NCBI GenBank assembly: GCA_002399085.1
Contig: DHCY01000017.1
Coordinates: 53,238 to 67,692 of the forward strand
Direction of reading: 5' to 3'
Length of the DNA stretch: 14,455 nt
Source: Anaerolineaceae bacterium UBA4890
Lineage (GTDB): Bacteria > Chloroflexota > Anaerolineae > Anaerolineales > Anaerolineaceae
Within the stretch, counting starts at the first letter, position 1. Each line of letters opens with the position of its first letter. Shown one piece after another: positions 1-4,968 of the stretch. The notes beneath the pieces were generated by a model. That model was not told the DNA's origin and made no database searches. It saw only the letters and a program-made list of their open reading frames with translations. Both the position numbers and the translations under genes were made by a program.

Positions 1-40
1 CACTTCGTTCAGAATGACAGATTTAAAAACAGTGAGCTAG

Positions 41-127
41 GCGTGTAGGTCAGGTTGCGTTTTTCAACCTGACGTCGTGAGCGCTGGCTGATGAAAACGC
101 GGATTACCACGCTCCGCTCGCAATGAC
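41..127. repeat. Stem-loop repeat, copy A
   Basis: This is an 87-bp unit. It begins with a perfect 9-bp inverted repeat, GTCAGGTTG (49-57) and CAACCTGAC (65-73), around a 7-nt loop. It continues with a conserved tail and ends in CAATGAC (121-127), which is close to an inverted copy of the GTCA...TTG start. It matches copy B (234-320) over the same length with four mismatches by hand count. The ends resemble a class of short, non-autonomous intergenic repeats common in many bacterial genomes. It encodes no protein. Confidence 0.85.
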
Positions 128-136
128 AGTAAATAT

Positions 137-210
137 GTCATCCTGCGCTTCTTTTGGCGAAGGATCTTTCCGGAATTTACAGCAAGATTCTTCACTTCGT
201 TCAGAATGAC
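137..210. repeat. MITE-like element with GTCAT...ATGAC ends
   Basis: This 74-bp segment is bounded by imperfect 9-bp terminal inverted repeats, GTCATCCTG (137-145) and CAGAATGAC (202-210), with one mismatch. The interior includes CGAAGGATCT and AAGATTCTTC sub-repeats. This layout is typical of the widespread GTCATTCTGA...TCAGAATGAC intergenic repeat family, known to me from many genomes. A partial copy of its right end lies at 1-19. There is no coding capacity, and the mobilising transposase, if any, is elsewhere. Confidence 0.7.
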
Positions 211-243
211 AAGCGTGTAGGTCAGAATGACAAGCGTGTAGGT
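202..243. repeat. Perfect 21-bp tandem duplication
   Basis: Two exact copies (202-222 and 223-243) join the right end of the MITE-like element to the left end of stem-loop repeat copy B. The duplicated unit spans the boundary of the two repeat families, so it probably arose by replication slippage after they became adjacent. Confidence 0.9.
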
Positions 244-320
244 CAGGTTGCGTTTTTCAACCTGACGTCGTGAGCGCTGGCTGATGAAAACGCGGATTGC
301 CACGCTCTGCTCGCCATGCC
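234..320. repeat. Stem-loop repeat, copy B
   Basis: The second 87-bp copy has its hairpin at 242-266 (arms 242-250 and 258-266). It is identical to copy A except for four substitutions, all in the right-hand third. The terminal CAATGAC of copy A has decayed to CCATGCC here. Confidence 0.85.
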
Positions 321-394
321 TGCTGGGTGTCGGCTCGACTCCGTAGGGATGGGGCTTGTCTCCATCCGTCTTTTTACCCTTCGTACGGAAGTGT

Positions 395-462
395 GCGTGT
401 AGGTCAGGTTGCGTATTTCAACCTGACATCGTGAGTGCGAGCCGATGAAAAGGCGGATTACC
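395..462. repeat. Stem-loop repeat, diverged and shortened copy C
   Basis: The third copy has its hairpin at 403-427 (arms 403-411 and 419-427). Both 9-bp arms are unchanged, whereas the loop has one substitution and the tail several. Similarity fades after the GCGGATTACC stretch (453-462). Conservation of the arms over the tail suggests that the hairpin is the maintained part. Confidence 0.75.
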
Positions 463-651
463 GCAGTCGTTCCTCCAAAGGGAACAGGGATCAGGGAACA
501 GGGGAGTCCGTGAGGGACGGCCCTGCCCTGGTTAGGGTCCACGCTGCACCGCCCACAGGGAGCAGGGAACTCTTAACAGGGCAGGTAGGCAGCGCAAAAA
601 TTGCTTTACGGGTTTCCCTCGATGGCGCATTTCAAACCCTGCACAAGCGTG

Positions 652-679
652 TTAAGTAAATATATACATCTCTTATAAT
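652..679 (+). promoter_or_regulatory. Possible msrA promoter
   Basis: A perfect -10 hexamer TATAAT lies at 674-679. A poor -35 candidate, TTAAGT (652-657), sits 16 bp upstream. Transcription would begin near 686 and leave a leader of about 70 nt before msrA. Only the -10 is convincing. Confidence 0.4.
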
Positions 680-707
680 AACCTCAACATCAAGCTCTTG
701 GTGTGAA

Positions 708-724
708 ATCGATAAATTATCGAT
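708..724. promoter_or_regulatory. 17-bp perfect palindrome in the msrA leader (candidate operator)
   Basis: ATCGATAA (708-715) and TTATCGAT (717-724) are exact reverse complements around a single central A. The site lies between the candidate -10 and the msrA ribosome binding site. An AT-rich palindrome there could be a repressor site. This is inference from symmetry only. Confidence 0.4.
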
Positions 725-756
725 AAAAATATAAAAGCAGGAAGATAAGAATAAGA

Positions 757-1242
757 ATGAGTCAAACAGCGATTGTTGCAGGTGGATGCTTCTGGGGGTT
801 GGAGTCGCGTTTCCAGAAAATGGCAGGGGTCATCGATACTGAGGTGGGCTACACGGGTGGGCACCTTGAAAATCCAACCTATCGCCAGGTCTGCCAGGAT
901 GTCACCGGGCACGTGGAGGCAGTCAAAATTGAATTTGACCCAACAGTGGTTACATATCAGGAAATCCTTGAAGCGTTTTTCGAGTACCATGACCCGACAC
1001 TCTGTGAATCAAATTGCATATCGCACAGCTCTCAATATGGTTCTGCAATTTTCACACTGGATGACGACCAGGAGCGCATCGCTGAGGATGTGATAAACCA
1101 AATCCTCACCAGCGACGTGTTCGATTACCCGGTATCAACCATAATCCAGCCTGCGGATATTTTTTACCCCGCTGAGGAGTATCACCAGGATTATTACAAG
1201 AAGCACAACCTGCTCGATGTCGACGAAACTTGCGGCTGCTGA
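757..1242 (+). CDS. msrA: Peptide-methionine (S)-S-oxide reductase MsrA, variant active-site loop
   Basis: MsrA reduces the S-epimer of methionine sulfoxide in proteins and free methionine, using a catalytic Cys and thioredoxin-recycled disulfides in the cytoplasm. The 161-residue protein has the hallmark GCFWG (residues 10-14, nucleophile Cys11), VGYTGG (30-35), NPTY (39-42), GHVEAV (51-56) and HDPT (78-81). By spacing against E. coli MsrA as I recall it, Tyr42, Glu54 and Tyr94 match Tyr82, Glu94 and Tyr134. The loop that usually reads like RQGxDxGTQYRS is replaced: Ser89 sits where Asp129 is expected, QYRS becomes QYGS, and a Cys83-x3-Cys87 pair appears. The tail ends CGC (Cys159, Cys161), fitting a resolving cysteine. 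AGGAAG at 739-744 is a distant Shine-Dalgarno. The NYN gene begins 37 bp downstream with its own promoter. Confidence 0.93.
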   Translation: MSQTAIVAGGCFWGLESRFQKMAGVIDTEVGYTGGHLENPTYRQVCQDVTGHVEAVKIEFDPTVVTYQEILEAFFEYHDPTLCESNCISHSSQYGSAIFTLDDDQERIAEDVINQILTSDVFDYPVSTIIQPADIFYPAEEYHQDYYKKHNLLDVDETCGC

Positions 1243-1245
1243 GGG

Positions 1246-1273
1246 TTGAGCGGCGCCCAAAAGCAGTTATAAT
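1246..1273 (+). promoter_or_regulatory. Promoter of the NYN gene, predicted leaderless
   Basis: TTGAGC (1246-1251), a 16-bp spacer and a perfect TATAAT (1268-1273). The ATG at 1280 follows the -10 by exactly 6 nt, so the expected transcription start coincides with the start codon. No Shine-Dalgarno lies upstream, consistent with a leaderless message. The -35 overlaps the tail of msrA and its downstream gap. Confidence 0.7.
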
Positions 1274-1279
1274 ACCAGC

Positions 1280-2032
1280 ATGGTGACAAATTTAGAAAAT
1301 ACGAATGGCTTGGCGGAAAAACGCATCGCGATCTTGATCGACGGCGACAACGCCCAAGCCTCTCTCATTGAACAAATCGTGGTCGAATCGAGCCGCTACG
1401 GCAACGCGACCATTCGGCGCATTTATGGCGACTGGACCTCAAACAGTATGAAGTCCTGGAAGGAAACCTTGAATCTGTATGCCTTCCAGCCATTTCAGCA
1501 ATTCAGCTACTCGGTGGGCAAAAACGCAACCGACTCAGCCATGATCATTGACGCGATGGATATCTTGCACTCCAACCAGGTGGATGGTTTTTGCCTGGTC
1601 TCGAGCGACAGCGATTACACGCGCCTGGCAACCCGTCTGCGCGAGAGCGGCAAACTGGTGGTGGGGATCGGGAAAAATCTGACCCCGCGCGCTTTTGTTT
1701 CGGCTTGCGATGTATTTATCTACACCGAAAACCTGGAGCAGCGTGAACGCCAAAAGCGCCAGCAGGCTGCCAAACAGCAGATGAGCAAAGAAGAGCAAAA
1801 CCTGATCGATAACATCGGGGACGCGATCGAAATGGCGGGCACCGACGACGACGGCTGGGCGAGGCTTTCAGAGGTGGGGACGGCGCTGCGGCGAATCGAC
1901 CCTGGCTTTGACCCGCGCAGTTATGGTGCCAAACAGCTTGCGCCCCTAATTCGTACAAAGAAGAATTATTTCGACATCAAGAAACTCCCCGGCAAATCCA
2001 CCATCGTGGTGCGATCACGGGACGAAGATTAG
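1280..2032 (+). CDS. NYN-domain (PIN-like) nuclease with C-terminal OST-HTH/LOTUS domain
   Basis: The 250-residue protein begins with a NYN/LabA-type PIN-fold domain (about 14-147). Expected metal-binding acidic positions are visible: LIDGDN (19-24; Asp21, Asp23), a central Asp85 and SSDSD (108-112; Asp110, Asp112). The YGDW motif (49-52) is typical of the LabA/DUF88 group. A charged, probably helical linker (about 147-172) leads to an OST-HTH/LOTUS module (about 172-245) with GWARLSEVG and FDPRSYG, a fold known to bind RNA, including G-rich RNA. The family is predicted to cleave RNA, but cellular targets of most bacterial members are unknown. It stands alone between msrA and the convergent FGGY kinase (23-bp gap). 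Domain calls are secure; function is inferred. Confidence 0.9.
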   Translation: MVTNLENTNGLAEKRIAILIDGDNAQASLIEQIVVESSRYGNATIRRIYGDWTSNSMKSWKETLNLYAFQPFQQFSYSVGKNATDSAMIIDAMDILHSNQVDGFCLVSSDSDYTRLATRLRESGKLVVGIGKNLTPRAFVSACDVFIYTENLEQRERQKRQQAAKQQMSKEEQNLIDNIGDAIEMAGTDDDGWARLSEVGTALRRIDPGFDPRSYGAKQLAPLIRTKKNYFDIKKLPGKSTIVVRSRDED

Positions 2033-2055
2033 ACCGATTGTCCGGGATTCCCAGG

Positions 2056-3618
2056 TCAATATTTAGCCGGGTAGCCGGTGATGTCCTGAATCTCCCTGTA
2101 CAACGGCTCGAGGCGGCTGTACATCTTCAGGTAAACCCGGTTGTAAAGTTCATCATAGAGCTTATGGTTTTCCGGGTTTGGGTCGAAGGTATCGCTGATG
2201 CGGGTCATCCGGGCAACTGCTGTTTCAAAATCAGGCTGCAGTTTCAGACCGACTGCCAGGTCGATGGCAGCGCCGAGACCGCTAGCTTCATAAACATGCG
2301 GACGGCTGACCGGCATGCCGAAAATATCGGCAGTCAATTGGGCAGCAGCATCACTTTGCGAACCTCCTCCGGCGACGCGAATTTCTGATATTGGCACTCC
2401 GCTGCGCTTCGAAGTGCGTTCTGCCCCTTCGCGCAGGGCGTACGCCAAACCTTCCAGGATGGCGCGGTAGATGTGGGCACGAGTGTGTATCCCGCCAAAA
2501 CCGATCACGGCGCCTTTGGCTTCCGGACCGGGTGATCTCAGCCCGGGTGCCCAATAGGGCTGGAGCATGAGACCCATCGACCCGGCAGGAACGGAATTGA
2601 CCAGGTCATCAAACAGGAACTCGGGTGCGACCCCGTGCTTTTGGGCAAGGCGCTGCTCGTTTTGACCAAATTCCCTCAAAAACCACGAGACCATCCAGTA
2701 ACCCCGAAAAAGTTGAACCTCCAGAGAATATGATCCTGGCACGGCAGCCGGATAAGGTGGGATCAGTGGGACGACTTCGATATAGCGCTGATGGATAGTG
2801 TTAATGGTGGCAGCAGACCCGTAGGATAGGCAGCAGATGTTCGAAGCAAGTGTGCCCGAGCCAAGTACCTCGCAAGCTTTATCGGCAGCGGCAGCAATGA
2901 GGGGCAAGCCCGCTGGGATACCGGTTTCAACGGAAGCCTGGCTGGTGATTTCGCCCAGCAGACCTGCAGGCGGAATCAAGTCGACCAGCATCTCCGGCTC
3001 GACGGGCACCGCCTTCCATTTCCAGTCAGACTTGCCTGCCCACTGATGTTTTTTATAATCGAACGGCAGGTGGGCGACCTGGCAGGCAGTAGAGTCGACG
3101 AAATTACCGGTCAGACAGTGGGTGAGGTAGCCCGAGAGGAGCACTATTTTGGCAGTCTTCGCCCAAATGTCAGGTTGGCAGGTGCGGACCCAGTTGGTTT
3201 TGGCTTCGGATTGCAGGTAACGGATGGTGTCGGTCATGCCTGAGAGGGTGAAAAGCAAACCCCAAATGCCACCCACGTTTGGCAAGCCAGCGGTCTGACG
3301 TTGATCGGACCAGTGGATGGCGGGGCGAAGCGGCTGTCCGGATGCGTCGAGGTTGATCAGGACATTGCGTTGGGTGGTGATTGCCACGCCGGCAATTTTG
3401 TCCTTTTCCACACCTGGCATCGCCCAAAGCTCCTGGCAAGCCTGGCAGAGGCTCCCCCAAAACAACCGGGGTTCAAGCTCTGACCAGCCAGGGTTTGGGG
3501 AGGAATATTCCGGCAGAAATGCCTGGGTTTTAAAGAGCAGGTTGCCTTGCAGGTCGAAGATCAGGGCGCGTGTCGATTGAGTGCCAACGTCAATCGAAAG
3601 TAAGTGTTCTTTATTCAT
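2056..3618 (-). CDS. FGGY-family carbohydrate kinase, substrate unknown
   Basis: FGGY kinases phosphorylate sugars or polyols with ATP. The 520-residue protein has both actin-fold halves. The first includes SIDVGTQSTRALIFD near the start, WSELEP, and ITTQR followed by WSDQR. The second includes AAADKACEVLGSG with the expected catalytic Asp, then GLRSPGPEAKGAVIGF, AILEGLAYAL, and the adenosine-site signature VAGGGSQSDAAAQLTADIFG. It looks nearest to xylulokinase-like and YgcE-like members, but I cannot assign a substrate. The frame is open to a GTG at 3678; I prefer ATG 3618 because the FGGY fold starts five residues later and the extra 20 residues are atypical. No sugar isomerase, transporter or regulator adjoins it. 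TTGACT at 3713-3718 could be a -35, without a good -10. Confidence 0.88.
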   Translation of the reverse strand: MNKEHLLSIDVGTQSTRALIFDLQGNLLFKTQAFLPEYSSPNPGWSELEPRLFWGSLCQACQELWAMPGVEKDKIAGVAITTQRNVLINLDASGQPLRPAIHWSDQRQTAGLPNVGGIWGLLFTLSGMTDTIRYLQSEAKTNWVRTCQPDIWAKTAKIVLLSGYLTHCLTGNFVDSTACQVAHLPFDYKKHQWAGKSDWKWKAVPVEPEMLVDLIPPAGLLGEITSQASVETGIPAGLPLIAAAADKACEVLGSGTLASNICCLSYGSAATINTIHQRYIEVVPLIPPYPAAVPGSYSLEVQLFRGYWMVSWFLREFGQNEQRLAQKHGVAPEFLFDDLVNSVPAGSMGLMLQPYWAPGLRSPGPEAKGAVIGFGGIHTRAHIYRAILEGLAYALREGAERTSKRSGVPISEIRVAGGGSQSDAAAQLTADIFGMPVSRPHVYEASGLGAAIDLAVGLKLQPDFETAVARMTRISDTFDPNPENHKLYDELYNRVYLKMYSRLEPLYREIQDITGYPAKY

Positions 3619-3820
3619 CTGTATCTCAAAGTCTCTTCTCCAGCGCGTTTCTCGCTGGGCGAAATTTTCATCAAACACTCAGTTTACCACTTTGATTGAT
3701 AAAGTTCTTGGGAGTCAAGAGGTCTTTTGAATAAGCAGGTCATGTCCAATTGCTCTGCTGATCGTAAATAACGATGATCAAAAAGTAAACCAATTTGACT
3801 CATTGTTTGCATCAAAAGCA

Positions 3821-3842
3821 CAAGACCGCATTTGCGGTCTTG
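3821..3842 (-). terminator. Intrinsic terminator of the serine tRNA unit
   Basis: A perfect 9-bp stem (CAAGACCGC at 3821-3829 and GCGGTCTTG at 3834-3842) with a 4-nt loop begins 6 bp past the discriminator base of tRNA-Ser(GCU). Read on the minus strand it is followed by TGCTTTTG, a short U tract. It would also separate the tRNAs from the FGGY kinase downstream. Confidence 0.85.
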
Positions 3843-3848
3843 TTAAGG

Positions 3849-3935
3849 CGGAGAGGCAGGGATTCGAACCCTGGGTCGGTTTTACCCGACAACCACTTAG
3901 CAGGCGGTCCCAATCGTCCACTCTGGCACCTCCCC
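3849..3935 (-). tRNA. tRNA-Ser(GCU), reads AGC/AGU, with a G3-U70 pair
   Basis: The cloverleaf folds by hand on the minus strand. The acceptor stem is GGGGAGG pairing with CCTCTCC. The D stem is CCA/TGG. The anticodon stem is ACCGC/GTGGT with loop CTGCTAA (anticodon GCT at 3901-3899). A long variable arm (GTCGG/CCGAC) is characteristic of serine tRNAs. The T stem is CAGGG/CCCTG with loop TTCGAAT. Discriminator is G73. The CCA end is not fully encoded (CC then T). The third acceptor pair is G3-T70 (bases 3933 and 3852), a wobble where most serine tRNAs have a Watson-Crick pair. It lies 23 bp after tRNA-Ser(UGA) in the same transcript. Confidence 0.96.
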
Positions 3936-3958
3936 AAATTGTACGGCTATCAAGCCAG

Positions 3959-4043
3959 CGGAGGAAGTGGGATTCGAACCCACGATAGGTTGCCCTATAC
4001 CTGTTTTCAAGACAGGCGCCTTCGGCCGCTCGGCCATCCCTCC
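3959..4043 (-). tRNA. tRNA-Ser(UGA), reads UCA and by wobble other UCN
   Basis: On the minus strand the acceptor stem is GGAGGGA with TTCCTCC (normal A3-U70, one G6-U67 wobble). The anticodon stem CCTGT/ACAGG encloses loop CTTGAAA with anticodon TGA (4009-4007). The variable arm is long (ATAGG/CCTAT), and the T stem GTGGG/CCCAC carries loop TTCGAAT. The discriminator is G73, and CCA is not encoded. It is the first gene of a two-tRNA unit with its own promoter and terminator. Confidence 0.96.
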
Positions 4044-4054
4044 ATAGAGGAGAT

Positions 4055-4083
4055 ATTCTAACATGAAAAAGGGATCGATTCAA
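4055..4083 (-). promoter_or_regulatory. Promoter of the serine tRNA unit
   Basis: On the minus strand TTGAAT (4078-4083), a 17-bp spacer and TAGAAT (4055-4060). The predicted start, about 7 nt downstream near 4048, falls just upstream of the mature tRNA-Ser(UGA) 5' end at 4043, which leaves a very short 5' leader for RNase P. Confidence 0.7.
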
Positions 4084-4191
4084 GCAGTTTTTCGATTGGA
4101 GAGAGTGGGGTTGAGAGGAGAATTGGTAACAATATTCTGGCTTCGCAAATCGGAACGGGTCAAGCCGCGTTAACCACATGACTTTCAACCG

Positions 4192-4851
4192 TTAAACGTA
4201 TTTTTCTGCTTCACGGATGGAGAGGTTTGCCATTTCATGGCGATAGCGCTCGAGGAACTCTCTGACCCAGGCAGGGTTGGTTTTGCTATATTCCCGCAGC
4301 GCCCAGCCAATTGCCTTGTTTATAAAAAACTCTTTGGTACCAAAATTATTTGTCAGGATTGTCTCCATCAACTCGGTATTAGTCTCGTTTTTCATAGCCA
4401 GTTGGTGCTCGATGGCAGTGCGCCGGATCCACAGGTTCTCATCCAGGCTCCAGGTAACCATGAGTTGTTCCAATTCCGGATACTTTCGAACGAGAAGTCC
4501 GACCAAACTGGCGATGGTGTCAACCGTGTCCCACCAGCTTTTGTCAACGAGTAAATTTTTGAGCTTTGGCAGATGAGAAACCTCCAAGAGATGCCCATTT
4601 CTCCCCAGGTAGCTAAGGGCAATGTATTGCAGTTCCCGGTAGGGGTTCGCCCAACAAGCATCGATGAACTCCCAATCTATTTCTTGCACTGATCTGTGTT
4701 TGGGAAGATGGAGCGCGTTTATCTCTTTCAGGGCAGGGGATTGAACTCCGAGGAACTCGAATTGATTCTTCATGTAGGCTTTCATCTGGGGAGCTTTCTG
4801 AGGGTTGGCAACCACCCGCAGGGCATCCAAAATGGCGAGAAGGTCAGGCAT
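4192..4851 (-). CDS. AlkD-like DNA alkylation repair protein (HEAT-repeat glycosylase family)
   Basis: Members of the AlkC/AlkD superfamily are helical HEAT-like-repeat proteins; AlkD excises positively charged alkylated purines such as 3- and 7-methylpurines. This 219-residue protein shows the family's recurring helical repeats and conserved stretches: YRELQYIALSYL, SWWDTVD, LWIRRTAI and FFINKAIGWALREY. The Trp-x3-Asp spacing in SWWDTVD resembles the Trp109/Asp113 pair of Bacillus AlkD, and the Arg pair in LWIRR fits the position of its essential Arg148; this is matched from memory, not aligned. The frame extends five codons to a TTG at 4866, but AGGAG (4858-4862) lies inside that extension, so ATG 4851 (6-nt spacing) is chosen; ATG 4854 is possible. 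It appears monocistronic. Confidence 0.88.
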   Translation of the reverse strand: MPDLLAILDALRVVANPQKAPQMKAYMKNQFEFLGVQSPALKEINALHLPKHRSVQEIDWEFIDACWANPYRELQYIALSYLGRNGHLLEVSHLPKLKNLLVDKSWWDTVDTIASLVGLLVRKYPELEQLMVTWSLDENLWIRRTAIEHQLAMKNETNTELMETILTNNFGTKEFFINKAIGWALREYSKTNPAWVREFLERYRHEMANLSIREAEKYV

Positions 4852-4968
4852 CATTGACTCCTTCAAAGGATCAAAGTGAAAACAGCAAATTTTAATACCA
4901 ATATTAGTATATCCCTTTCCGACAGACAGTAAATAATCAGAATTGATCAGGATGACAGGTTGAGAAAA

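Larger units (their letters stand above)
1..756. other. Gene-free, repeat-rich interval upstream of msrA
   Basis: I see no credible gene here. The possible reading frames (for example minus 64-303 and 243-542) are translations of repeat DNA and lack ribosome binding sites and family resemblance. Positions 1-462 are a mosaic of two repeat families, listed separately. Positions about 478-600 are rich in short direct repeats of the type CAGGGA/GGGAACAGGG. Positions 600-756 are unique sequence holding the likely msrA control region. Position 1 falls inside a repeat copy: bases 1-19 match 193-211. Confidence 0.85.

Noticed and set aside
64..542. Minus-strand frames encoding peptides such as VILNEVKNLA and RAERGNPRF
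   Set aside because: These are translations of the intergenic repeats, seen as spurious proteins in many genomes; there is no start context and the same peptide recurs with repeat copies.
757..2032. msrA plus NYN/OST-HTH as a two-gene defence or stress operon
   Set aside because: The second gene has its own well-formed promoter in the gap and the two products have no known functional link; adjacency alone is not enough.
3778..4188. Long open frames on both strands across the tRNA cluster (minus 3778-4188, plus 3795-4061)
   Set aside because: They are translations of tRNA-Ser genes and their complements; such peptides (GxSNPG- and GIRTHD-like) are known recurrent misannotations. No ribosome binding sites support them.
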